Origin: Steinernema hermaphroditum | Taxonomy: Eukaryota > Nematoda > Chromadorea > Rhabditida > Steinernematidae | Reading direction: 5' to 3' | Assembly: GCA_030435675.1 (NCBI GenBank) | Contig: CM059623.1 | Location: 10,690,012 to 10,754,011 of the forward strand | Length of the DNA: 64,000 bases | Part shown: piece after piece, positions 45,628-58,090 of the stretch | How the letters are laid out: each line of letters starts with the position of its first letter | Position numbering within the stretch: the first letter of the stretch is position 1 | Position numbers and translations under genes: made by a program | Notes under the pieces: generated by a model | What the model saw: the letters and a program-made list of their open reading frames with translations, nothing else | The model's database searches: none | Told to the model about the DNA's origin: nothing

Positions 45628-46854
45628 GACGGCGAAGGCGTGCCGACAAATAGGGTTAGCGGAAACGCCAAAATTCTGAAATCGGAGTTCCTTTGTTAGG
45701 CGATGAGTGCAGTGGCGGGAGGCGCGATGAGAAGTTCAAAGAGGGTCGTCGGGTCAGCATGGTTATATATAGCGCGAGGATCTGAATCTCTATGTGAAAG
45801 TGCAAACGACCTGTGAGACGATGAGGTAAGATGTCTCTGGAAATATGATATATCCACTGTTTACCTGTCTTCTACAACAATATCGATATTTGAGGGATCT
45901 GAAAGCACTAGGAGATAGGTTGAAGATGCAAGTAGGTGAACTCCAGAACAGAGATCCGACGACATCAAAACAAACAGTGAATTCCCCGCCAGAAAACGTT
46001 TAAAATTTATGAATGACCGACAAAGGATGTTTTCTCGAAGCAGCCCGCTGTTCTCAGCGCGGCCATTATGATCAAGAATCGAAGAGAATTCGTCCATGTG
46101 CTCGTAAAAGTGTCAAATACGAGGTGCCATTTACATTCTTTGGGTAGGTAGATTATAGGGCGCGACCGACTCATAAGGACATAGCGATTTTGATGGATTC
46201 TATGACAGCCTAAGCATTTGATAAGCCAGTATTTTTATGTTTTTGCGAAATATAAGACACGATTTGTCAAGCAGACGAGATATTTCTCATTACATCGCGA
46301 TAATCACACCTCGGCGGTGCAAAAAACTTCCGAGAACTGCCACTTAACTCATCAACGCCAACACCGGAAACAGCAAAAAGCGGATATCTGCACACTCTCT
46401 GCTACTCGTCGAGAAATCGAATTTAGAAGAAGAGGGCAAGCGACGAGGCATCAAGCATAAACAAAGACCTCTAACTTCTTCCAATTTGGCGGCACACGCA
46501 CCAGAGTTCGGCGGATTTGGCAAATTGGCTTAACACAAAGATAAACAACTTCATTTTAATGTGCATCTCCTTCCAATTAATCAGAGGAGTGTTCTAATAA
46601 ACTTATCCATGTACGACGAATGTTGTTTTTGTGCAGTCCTAGTTACTTAACGCTAAGTTTTGGCGATGAAAACGCTTTGGACGACAAGGCTAAATAGTGA
46701 ACATACTCGGAAAAATCGTATTTTTTAAACGTGTTTAGCAGTTATGACGACAGCAATAAACCCATCTTTTGGAAAATGATCAATTACCATTTTGGATCTT
46801 TCAAGTTCAACCCACGAAAGGCGACTTATACCTTACAGTTGACTTCATATATTA
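45628..46854. other. Gene-poor spacer upstream of TRPC
   Basis: Contains the presumed TRPC promoter; a minus-strand tttcag acceptor near 45676 could end a 5' intron or receive a spliced leader. No gene supported. Confidence 0.5.
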
Positions 46855-47260
46855 GGTTGGGGAAATGGAAAAAAATTGGAAAAAGGACACATATTTCATT
46901 CAAGGTATTCACCGTTTGACTAAAGAACTGCAGCCCACTTTGTGGTCAATATCCGGACTCCTCGTTCCTAGAATCTCACAAAACAGACAGAAATCTCTCA
47001 TCTCAAAATGGAGAGCCATTGTTGAGATCAACTTAAAAAGGGGCGGCCTCGGGTAGTCGGACTTTTTGGGAATCGAAGGGTCATGTTTTCAACATTTGGC
47101 CTCTTTTTCCATAAAGCAGAATTGAGATCGTGGAGTCGTTATGTGGGCACTGTGAGTGTCATCCACATGCGATAGGTGCATTAAGTAGTTAAGACCCAAC
47201 AATACGATTAGAGGTAGTCACCGTCTATCCTACAATCAACACTATAGGTAACGTTTGCAT
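46855..47260. mobile_element. Relic related to the mariner-like element at 23980
   Basis: Starts TATTAGGTTGGGG, a mariner-type end. Segments CAGCCCACTTTGTGGTCAAT, GTAGTCGGACTTTTTGGGAA, ATGTGGGCACTG and GCGATAGGTGCATT match, with substitutions, CAGCCCACTTTATGGCCAAC, TTAGTCTGACTTTTTGGTAA, ATGTGGGCATGG and GCGATAGGTGCATT inside 24080-24690, in the same order. The opposite end was not located. Decayed copy. Confidence 0.6.
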
Positions 47261-50200
47261 GATTTTAAATTGATTGATTTGATTCCAAAGGCAAATTCTG
47301 AAGATAGTTACATTTAAGATTTGGTCGAAACCACAGTTGTGCTCGGGTTGAACCCGAAAATTCGCATTTGCTGTAGTTTGATGTCACATCTAGAAATGTT
47401 CAGTGAACTGGCTTTGTCCGAGTACAATCAACAAAATTCGATCAGCAAAAGAAGGTCCGTTCGATTGAGTTGCTTATGCCACTCGTTCAATCGAAAATTT
47501 TTGGATCGGACTTGGATTTTTGATAAATTTTCAGCTTCCGGAATATGAACAAAATACGGTGGTAGAGATATCAGTATATAGACTACAAGGAAAACCAGGT
47601 CTAGACAGCACATCTTAAAACCATCTAACGATCAACTCACGGACTACTTTCGCAAGACATCCGAAAAGCGAACATTTCGACGTCCAATCAGAAATCAAGA
47701 AACGCACGTTCTGAGAAATAAAGCAATTTGCGCGGAGAACGTCTGCGCGTCCTACGCGTCGCAAGTGTGGGAACAACATGAATCCGTAATGCTGCGAAGA
47801 ATCATTGCAAACAGAGTCTGCAGCATAGATCGAATATCGATGGACCCTCGAGTGACCTAAATGGAGGAGATATGACGTTACGGATTCTGAGAAGATGTGA
47901 AAGACCGGGTAAAACAGGAAGCCCCTCAACGAAAGCACATCCATCGCCGCCTTTAAAATGTTCGGACTCCGGAGATCTCCGCTTTTTTCACGTCACCTTG
48001 GTCCTCATCATAAAGTCATTTCCAACGATTCGATTAGTCGCCGAACATTTCTTCGGGTCAAGACGTCTCGAAAAACACCTATTGTATATTTGTGCACTTT
48101 TAGCCCTGGCCTTCTGGTCCCAAATCTTGTTTGCTGTGGTAATTTGCATAATTTCGAACTTTCCAAATGGTAGAGGCGACGGGGGGCCCCTCGCGGCGTC
48201 TAGTGTTTTTGAGGCGAGAAACAATAACATGGCGGACTGGGAACGTAATTCCCAAAAGTAGTTCATCATTGCGATGAAATGTTTGTTTTCAGAATAAATT
48301 TCGGCCACTGAGAAGATTGGGAACTTGTTTTTGTATACTTATATACAGGGTCAGTCCGTATACTGGATGCTAAACATTCGTTGGTGGAAATGGTGGCTTG
48401 CAAGGTAATCCCCTTTCGCTAAGCTCCGATCGGTGCTATATTTAAAAGCATAAAGTCGTTTCTGAGTTTCATCAGATTCAACCTACACGGTACTGCATAT
48501 TGTTGGATAAAAAGGTGATCCGGTAAAAAGACACGCAGGTTTCCAGTTGTTGAGGTTCTCTACAATGTTCTCTACGGGGGTTGGCCAGGTAATTGAGACT
48601 ACAAAAATACTCGCTCAGGTTGGGCGGTTGACAGATATCTCTGCCCCAGACAACCGAGTCTTGGATCTTGAATCTAGTTAGCCTTCTATGTATGTGAAAA
48701 ATGCCTTTTTATGGAAAAGATACTACGAACTCGGAAGTCTTCCTGGTAAAGTGCACTTTGCCAAGAGATTGAACGCCACAATTCCCAAAACGACATTCAG
48801 TCCTCAAAAGACGGAAATGTTCGAATTCAGAAGTAAATGTATAGTCGAGTAATTCAATCAATGGTTGAGATTAAGAATAAGAAATCAAAATTTATATAAC
48901 ACGTAGATAAGCTACTCGATCGGATCTATCCATTAGGCGAACTGGACATGCTGGACAAATTTGATCCGATCTTTATTTCTTTTTTATGGTCTTTATTTCG
49001 ATTTGGTCTTTATCTTATTGTCATGCTTCATTTAACTTTTTACTATTCCTTAAAATAGCAAATCGGCCATCGTCGCCGATTACAGGATTGAGTAGATTGC
49101 AATAAAAGACAAAAAAAAACTTAATTTTTTATGACGTCCGTAGATGCACATCAATTCAGGTTTCCTCATCCAGCCTTGCTGCATCTTAATCGAGGACGTA
49201 TCATCGAGATTTGCGTCACATATTTGTATCACGAGATTAGAATTAACTCGCCTGAAACAATGAGATTTGGCGAGTTTCTTATAGTTATGTCATACTTAGT
49301 TTACCTGTTTAGTATTCTTTGAAAATAACAAAAGTCATAAGTGATGGAACCTCCAAGAAAAAACCAAAACCAAATTTTTGTCCGTATTCGATAACTTTTT
49401 ATCCAGTTTTTTTTTGCTAAACAAACATCCTCAAACAACCCTCAAAACAAGCCGATCTCCATCAGTCCACCCAATTTACAAGCATAACAACGTTTAGGAT
49501 CTGCCTCCACAACGGCAACATCGAGATAGGCGCATGCAGGCCGCAAGAAGAGGTTCCTTCTTCGGCTCCTCCCGCGTTTCATATGTATCCAATTTCGTGG
49601 GAATCGCCCTCGAAACGACAAATCGAGGCGCCGGCGCACACAAATAATATTTATCCAAGGCGAATCCCTCCGCTGCAGCTAATCTCGGCGCCGGATTGTT
49701 TCGTTCGGTGGGAGGAAGAGGATTTGGAAATTTGACGCTTAAGGTCAGAGATCTTAGCTGTGCAGAGGAAGAGGGCGGCGGAAGCAATTTGGTGAGACAC
49801 ATAGCGATGCGAGTAATATCGCCGGAAATGTGTTGGTTGAGTTAAACATGAGGGCGTACGAAGATGACGGTTAACGAAGTGATTTCGGGTTTCTTCAATC
49901 TTAAGAATGCCGGTGGCCTAATCTACAACCTAGTGAATCACTCAAATATCGAAGAGATGGATGTATGTGGCGCCATCTGGTTTTGGTCACGAACGTGTTT
50001 GTGTACAGTGAATTTATTGGGTTATGTCACTAAGATTTTAGCGAATCCTTACTGGTATAACACACCTAAGGCTTTACGGTTTATCTTTCAAGTGGTTTAC
50101 TTTGGCGCCTGGGTATTGTGGAAGATTTAGAGTCAAAGAACATCTTATCCGGAGTCGTTTTCAAATCGAAAAAGGAGCTCAAGTTGTTAGGATCACTGAT

Positions 50201-53200
50201 TACAAGAACAAACTATGATCACAAGAAGCTGGATGTGACTACTTTTCAAAACCAATTTTCCTCTCATTCACGGTCTTTTAACAAATTGGCCAAAGACGCG
50301 TAAACAGAATGGCTGTGACGCACATGCCATGCGACCAGGAAGACGACCCTTTGAAACCCTGCATTTTCCGAAAGCCTCGTTTATCGGCGCTGAGACCGGA
50401 CAAATCGATAAGCAGAACAACAATATGCTTTTGATCTGACCACACGATGCTGTTTCTTTGGGGGAATCCGAAAATATGCACAGGATCTGACCACAACGTC
50501 ACTAAAGATCAAAGATGACGGGAAGCTAAAAAGCGGAAACGTTCCCATCAATTCGCCTAGACCACGAGCGCGAAACCGATTTTAAAAAATGAAGGATTCG
50601 TCTGCTCTTTGAGTGTAAAAAGGAAGTTCAGTGCGTTGTGGGCGGAAGGGGAGGAGAGCAATCGAACAAACAGATTTGAAGAATGTGAGGAATTGATGTT
50701 TTGGCGCTGATCGATGCTCGGACGTTTTGACACCTAGAAATAGAGGAACTTAAAGATTCGATTCAAGCGCCAAAGGACTAGAGCTCGATCTATCTCATCC
50801 GCCGACCCGGAACGCACAAAAACTCTAGTAGCGCCTCGAGCCATCGAAAGGGACAGTTAATGTCCCTCCAAACGACCTCCGGCATTCGGCGCCAAACGCG
50901 TCAGGTGACTGCGGTATCGACTTTCAGATCCTCTTCGAAGAGGTTTGGGTAAATAGTAATCCCCTTCTTCTGCGATTGTTTTTGGACCTCGCACCCTCTG
51001 CGCCAAAGAGATTAATCTTGTTTAATGTTGTTTTCAGAAAAAGAGATGTTTGGATGCCTGAACATTGGAAAAATGGTCTGCAAATCGTGAAATACGGTTA
51101 GTCATTAGTAGCGGTTTTCGAGGAAGCGGATGCTGGAGGGGGAAGTCAGAGCTGAAGTGCAGGATGAGACGTCTAGACATCAAGTCAGGTCGTCTTGGAG
51201 AGGCTGAATTTTTAAAGAATCATAGCGTGAACTCTCTAGAGATCCGCCCAAACAATCAAAGAGTAAAACTGAAAAATATTTTCAGTTGGAGTTCGAGTAA
51301 ACACAACTTTAATCATCCTTGATCGATTCCTTGGAACGGAACCAACTCTTTGGAATCTCAGAAATGCTCTGGGCCTTCATGAAACTCTTTAGTGAACGCC
51401 AAAATCAAACGACAAAAACGGGTGTGGTAGGATATTTGGGGTAAGAGGTTAAACTTGGTACTTTTGGGCTAAAGGGCAAGCAATCCATCAAACCAGAAAT
51501 AGCACAAGATAACATCAGCGAACAGAAACGAATAAAACTCTGATTTCAGGCAACCTGAGCAAACCTTCCGAAAGGTAGTAGGTCCAAGTTGCTTACTTGT
51601 TTGAATAATGCCTATTCGTTCCTTGATACATCAATTGCCTTGAAATCCGCAGTATCAAAAACTGCTCTAAGTGTGGTCAGCCTATCCTAATCGACCATCA
51701 AAGAGCGCCGCATGAACATGTTTCGACAAAGCATTCAAATCGAGAGTAAACAAACAATTCATCACTACCGATCGGTTGATAAAAACAACGCTCTTCTGGC
51801 ACCCACACACAGATATGCCCCTCCTCACTGAAGCCACACACCCAGAAGAAAAAAGTATATAAAGGTCAAGCAAGCTAAGTGGCATTTCTCTTATTTTAAT
51901 ACACAACTTATTTTTAGCATACTAGCCTATCAACGTTCGGCGCATCTAAAATATTAACCGATAAAAACAAACACCACATTTTAACAAATAAACATAAGCG
52001 TTTTCGAATTCTTCTCCTTCCATGAATCCCTTGTGAACAACCGTTCATAAAATAGACGAATAAGATAATAGTAATGTCAATAATAATGTTGGAAGTTCTT
52101 AGAAGTATCATGTCTTCTTGGCGTTGTTATGTTCGCTTTTGAAGATGCTAATAGATGGTTATTCAATACTCTAATCGTGTAATCGATGTCTCTCGTCTTT
52201 CAAAGTCTTCCTTTAGTATCCACGGTCATTTGCTTCGTACTGTACTCTCAGAATCCGTGAGATTTTTTACTGTAGACGATAGAAGGGTAAATTTTTCATT
52301 CAAATTGCACGGTTAATTTAAAGTACTTAATTACCAATAAGTACCTAATAGTAGAATCAAAATCTCTCGTCTGCACTCTTCTGCCCCGCAACACGGTAAA
52401 TATTTCCCAACAACAGTCGGCTACTGTAGGTCGACTACTAAGGGCAAAACAATCCGTGCAAGAGCGCAATTTCTCTTCCTCTTCACTTGGGTCGCGCGCG
52501 TTTTATTAAAATAAGAAGTACACTCATGTCTTCTGTGTAAACAAAGCAGCGCTTTCGCCACTTTCTTGGCAGTTTTCATTGCTCAGAGCGTCTTCTTTGA
52601 CCGCAAACATTTCGCATTGCAGTTCCTTCCGAAGTCATTATCTTGATAAGCGCCAGTCTTTGCAGTTTCTCCTCATAAATTAGATTTATGTGAACATTCT
52701 TCTGAAAGGAACTAGCGCAAATCTTCGAAGCGGGCCAATAAGGATTTTGCACAAAAACTTGTCTGATTTGTAAATCGGATTAAATTGAAAGATTTCGGCT
52801 ACGTGCGGTCCAAATACATTATCGACACCACAAGAAAGAGCCTTAGTGGAAGCGTATTGCAAATGTAATTAGTTCAAAAAACTTGTAAAACAAGTTAGGG
52901 ATGCGATTCAATAGAAAATTCCCTTGCATAGATAGGGTCAGTGGTCAAATCCGTTCATGATAAGATTCTCCGTAGTCTTTGTGGAACAAATCGATATTGA
53001 CCAACAGCTCTCCTAAAGTTCACATGAATGTAAGAGTGAGATTCAGTGACGATTGCTATTATCATTGAACAGGACACAGAAAATCTTGCTGAGGAAAATC
53101 GGCCTTCTACTAACAACCGGCACCGTCGATGTCGTAAGAAGACTCAAGCCGATGCGCAAGAACTCTCTACATTGTAGACGATCAAGAAAGGCTAATATAC

Positions 53201-55354
53201 CTGGTGAATGACTTTTCGATGAATTTTGTCAATACAAAATAAATTAATTTAAAAAATAAATTCGTCTAGTCCTATAGAGTTCGGATAGATATAAAACATG
53301 CATATGGACATTGATTTTCACCCATGGATTCGCTACTTATGGATGGTTATGGATCATCATGGACAGACCATCCACGCCCTATCCATGACGATCCGTGGGC
53401 AATGCATGTTTTCGAATCCATCCACGCTTTATATCACTCATCCGTGTCCATATTCATGTTTTGTATCAAGAGCTTTTCCTAAGCCTTACGATCTTAAGTA
53501 TTAAATAGAACATTTGAAGGAAAGACTTATGTGCACACAAGGAAGATATTTTCAGCAGCCGATACCAAAAACGATGCACTAATCCTCAAATATATAACGA
53601 ACAACCTAAAAAGAAGAATACATCACTGCAATTCTGTGCGAAGTGTGGATTGGCAACCGTTTCTAAAATCCACCGAATTTCAACCTTGTTAATCCGCCAC
53701 CAAACCGGACTCATCCTTAGGAATGAAGCAAGTAAAGGAAGTATTGTGTAGAAAAAGTACGCGCTGAAAATAGAACATCCACTGGAAAACGGCTCTATTT
53801 ATCCACTTTGGTTTAAGGGCATCCGAACTAACCTTCGCGCGAAATAAAAAGGATATGAGTGTATAGGAGAAGTGCTACGTACTAATCACTTCTGCGAACT
53901 CTCAATAACCACTTGAGCACTTGCTTCTATATTTAGTACTTTAATAATTGGTTCGATTTCAGAGCAATTATGGTCACAAGTCTTGGAAGAATCCAGGAAA
54001 AAGAGACGTGCATGATTCTAGAAAAGATATCCAAAAAACACACGAGGAAGAGGACGAACTGGTGTTTACCAGTCCCTGGCCCAATAGGCGTGCGCCGTCT
54101 ATTAGATTCCCTACTTGAGTCCCGACCAAAGAGCACGTTTGATGGAACTCCGAGTGGATCTAATCTCCTCCTCAAACTCGACCGACGCGCAATCAAACTC
54201 GGCTTTCCAAGAACGACGAACATATGACAGATACGGGTACGTGAGCGACAGAAGAGACAACTTGTACCCTTACGCCGCCCTCGTCGTTATCGTCGTTTTT
54301 ATGTCACCGATTCCCTGGAGGGCGATTAGGCAAGAAGCTCGAAAAATAGTCCTTTTTCGACGAGTCTGTTGAAGCGAGGAAGTGGTGGAAAGAGAAAAAA
54401 AATGGAGAGAAGATGCATCTCGGAACTCGGAAGTTTTCCAAAGTCAAATTCATCTTCGGATTTGTCCGAGGAAGTACTGTGACTACGGTATCTAGAAAAT
54501 TGAATAAAAAAACGTAAACACGCCAATTAGATTAGATAGAACACATACATAAGTATCCTCTGCTGTTCATTATATTGCTGTTCATAGCCAAATGAATAAA
54601 TGCCATTGGAAAGGCATACTACGATAGCATGTGTTCGTGGTTCAAAAATGCTGACCTGGCGCCCAACCACGATACTCAATAAAGGAATTGGAAAGTAGTT
54701 CACAAAAAAAGGCGTTCACAATTGGATTTTTTGGTGGATAATGAGTCATCGATAAGGTTTCACCATTTCCTTGCCCGGTTGTGTCTTTTGGGTTTCAGTC
54801 ACTTCTTCACATTAAATGACTTTTTCACTTTGAATGAAGAATGGCGCTTCATCTGTGGCTGGACATATTGGGATCCGCTTGATGTAAATCAACGATTCGA
54901 AATAAATTGCATTGTTCCCTTTAAAAAATTTGAACCAATTGTTAACTGTGTATAAGATTTTGTTGCAAACAGCCAAAAACAAACATCTGTTAGCTGCTAG
55001 CGTTTTACGCCTTTTTTAAGCATTTTCTTATATAAAAACTTATTTGAAAAGGTGTTTTTAAACTGGGCTCTACGTCATGATCAAAGTGATGTGTTAATTT
55101 TTTCAAGCACATGTTAAAAGTACAATAAGAGTTCTCTAAATTCCTTCTTGAATTCCGTGCGAAGAGATCACTGCGGTTAAAAAACGCATCTTGTGGTATA
55201 TGGATCTCACCAGTCTCTACAGGCATGTGCAGTGGGTCTGTGGGATAATTCCCATGGCATTTCTAAGGTTGTTCTTGTAATAAATAATGGATCGACAATG
55301 ATCAAAAGTGTGTAGTCGGTGGATTAAAGGACTCTTAAGGACAGTCATTGTGCG
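47261..55354. other. Gene-poor region
   Basis: No gene supported. Points noted: 48335-48365 starts tatacagggtcagtccgta, like a Tc1/mariner terminus. A GC-rich block at 49490-49800 is open in several frames on both strands without a recognisable protein. A second GC-richer block lies at 50780-51000. 53290-53470 is rich in ATGGAT/CCAT repeats. The longest frames here are around 100 codons. Confidence 0.4.
53290..53470. repeat. Degenerate CATGGAT/ATCCATG-rich repeat
   Basis: Many short units such as catggac, catggatt, tatggatgg, atccatg and atccacg in both orientations. It creates a spurious short plus-strand frame. Confidence 0.5.
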
Positions 55355-55825
55355 TTATTTCTGAAAATCCCCACAGCCAAAACCGAGAAACACATAATCA
55401 TGCAAAAGAGTCTTTGCATTCAATAAATCACAAAATACAGAAAAAAATAGAGAATAACAGTAATCAAAGAGCGTTCCAGCACTGCCCTTGAGGGTGCTTG
55501 GAAAAGGAGTCTCTTGGCCCATGACCAGTCCTGCCCTTGCTAAACAGTTTTGGTCACCCACATAATAAGCTTCACAGCAGGACCATTCTTCTACGTAACC
55601 AACCAGAGGAGCGAGTTTATGCCATAGTCCACACACCCACGAAGAGTCACGTAAGCTTCCCAGGGCCGCTTCAACTCCAATCACATCACATAAATTATCG
55701 CTAAGAACTGAATGAAAAAAACGCGAAAGGTACCGCTCAAAAACGCGGCAAAGCACTTGAGGCGGAACGCACTTAAGGGACGAAGATGAGGCGGAGGCGC
55801 TCCTTACGCCTCCGAAATTGGACAC
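55355..55825 (-). CDS. Possible orphan single-exon gene (weak)
   Basis: 156 codons from ATG at 55825, in a stretch where the other frames hold no comparable open frame. The start MSNFGGVRSASASSSSLKCV is followed by mixed hydrophobic and Cys-containing sequence ending FGCGDFQK. No signal peptide, domain or splice site supports it, and the 3' half has A/T-rich codons like the spacer. It could be chance or a decayed gene. Confidence 0.2.
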   Translation of the reverse strand: MSNFGGVRSASASSSSLKCVPPQVLCRVFERYLSRFFHSVLSDNLCDVIGVEAALGSLRDSSWVCGLWHKLAPLVGYVEEWSCCEAYYVGDQNCLARAGLVMGQETPFPSTLKGSAGTLFDYCYSLFFSVFCDLLNAKTLLHDYVFLGFGCGDFQK

Positions 55826-58090
55826 CGAGAATCAGGGGAGAGACAAAGCGGGCGACGACACGAGAAATGCAATTTGCCGGCCGACACCACCATCCTCTTA
55901 ATCGCGTTGACCGCCCAGCGCACATTAGGCGATGTGTCAATCGAAGAAAACGCGATTTTGGAAACATTAGCGCATTTAGGGCTACGCTGGTCAGCTGGCA
56001 CGTCCATAGTTTGGTCCCACGGATGTTTGCGGAAGCATGTTTGCAGAAATCGTTTGGCAAAGGAACTGCTCAGAGAAGCTTTGGCCTTTCTTTTTGGAAG
56101 AGTTCAGTTTGTAAAAACACTACTTTGATGAAGTGAAGAAATCCGTCGTTTAAATAGCTCTAGAAAAACAATAGAAAATGCAACCGTATGCTCTACGCCC
56201 GCAAGCAAATGACATCCTGTCGTTTCCTTTGTATATGTTTCCTTCGCTTAAAATTGACCATGAAACAACAAATAATGATCGTTTTTTCCAGTCTCAAGCT
56301 GATGTGTGGTTTGAACGTGACTCGTTTGATAACCGCAGCATCACTCAGTCCAAACAGAAACTCTACAGAAGAATGTATTGTCACCTTATACAAGGTACAA
56401 CCCAAAAACGATACCTATCATTTGGGCACACGTTCCACAAACCACCTACAGGGTAAGACCACCAATGGAGGCGAGACCGTGAAATATGACCTGAGGTTAG
56501 ATAAGCCGTGGACCAAGGAACATGGACATATGTAGAATGAGGCATGGACCGAGGAAGAGATGGTCCAAGCTATGCAACACGAATCGTGTGTAGAGTGAGC
56601 CATGGGCCGGGCATAGGATAAAGCACTAACCGGAGAATAGATGTCACATGGACTGAAGGAATGAGATAAAGCTTTGGATGGAGCAAGGATCCGGGAAATG
56701 ATGAGGACTAAACTCATGAGTCGCTTTCATTCGGGTGTTGCTGCTGGGAGCAGAGATCGCTCGAGAAGAATCATTCTAGCTTATTGAATATGAAACATGA
56801 CAAATTTTGGATTTTCCAACGGGAGCACGCAATGTTTGATATTTTAGATTGTCCTCAAAGGTCAATGAGGTCCAAAACGGAACCTGGAACCTCCCCTGAT
56901 CTGCAGTGGGGTAGCCAGGCTTCTGGTCACGAAAAGCTCTGAGGCTGCGTAGTAAAATGTTGTATACCTCTAGTGAAACGTTTGTCTTTTTGGTAATAAA
57001 TACTCTATTTTAAAATCCGACATTTTCAATGGATCAACCCAATAATTGCTACCGTTCACAAAGGCTTTCTAGATATCCCTTGAAAAGTTTTGTGAAGATA
57101 GAGATTTCTGTGGATGTCTTATTACATAGATCACGTCGAATATCCACTGGAAAAATATCCGCTCTTCTTGAGAGCGCTATAGATTCATACGGCTAATGTA
57201 GATGCGATACAAGTTCACGTCATGCGTGTAAACATTGAAAATTGAATCAGTAGTGTACTGCACATCATGTCGTCTTGGAGCAAAACACACAAAGTCCATG
57301 TAAAGAGGACCAGGATTGCGATGCTATATTTGGCCCATTTTTATGAACTTGGGCCAATGTTGACATCAGCCGGTTCTCCTTCAAAAGACTGATTGACTCT
57401 CTGAGTCACTATCCCTACAGAAGATAACGTTAAACAATCCTCAAATGACCTAAGAACCGACTTCTTATCCTAGTACAAATATAACGGCCCACACGCACTC
57501 AACACTCATCGAGACTACCGTAGAACAGGAAGAAGAAGGACCCACGCCATCTTCAATTACCGTACTCATCGCCTCAAAACACTCGACTCCGTCCGTTCAA
57601 ATGGCGGCCGTTCCGTCGCCATTCACCAAATCGCAATCTCCATGCACGACTTTTGACGCGGAGGCGAATCCACTTTGTCTTATTTGTCCAACTTCTCCCC
57701 TCGCTTCCCGTCGGCGGCACTCACTCACCGCCTAAAGAGGACCTCCTTGCGAACGACCGAAATGAGATTGGGACGTCATCAAATCTCGCGCCGAACGAGA
57801 GAAGAAGTAGGATTGCCTCGGGCGCCGTGGGTTCGCGCAACCTCTTCTAGAGGACATGCAGGGGCGCTTCCCGGGAAGCAGGAGTTAAGGTTCAAAGGCG
57901 AAAGCACGTAATTTATTGAATTCATTTTGGGTGCTAGCGGGGAAACAATGACGTTCCGAGGGGGGTAAATGTGTCTAGGGCCCTATTCTGCAAAGGGGAT
58001 ATTGGTGTACAGCATAAACACAGCTTACGTCACGCATCTAAAAGAAACGATCGTTTGTGCACCGGATGTTTATTCGTCTCTACAGTAAAC
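55826..58090. other. Gene-poor region
   Basis: 55830-56130 is GC-richer and open on both strands without a family match. 57020-57046 holds one terminal repeat of a mariner-like copy. 57590-57860 is GC-rich with a 43-codon frame at 57601 that I do not accept as a gene. A minus-strand AATAAA near 57910 may serve the M13 gene. Confidence 0.4.
57020..57046. mobile_element. Solitary mariner-like terminal repeat
   Basis: CATTTTCAATGGATCAACCC then AATA; its reverse complement TATTGGGTTGATCCAT is identical to the left end of the 23980 element over 16 bases. The matching left end was not found upstream, so this is a relic end. Confidence 0.5.

Noticed and set aside
47620..47950. Plus/minus frames of about 110 codons with basic residues
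   Set aside because: No domain, no leader and no consistent splice sites; probably decayed repeat sequence.
49494..49802. 102-codon minus-strand Pro/Ala/Arg-rich frame as an upstream TRPC exon
   Set aside because: The block is open on both strands, and no donor in the needed phase joins it to the exon at 45403-45675.
57601..57732. 43-codon frame starting MAAVPSPFTK
   Set aside because: Short, no neighbour or signal to support it, and other frames in the same GC-rich block are open as well.
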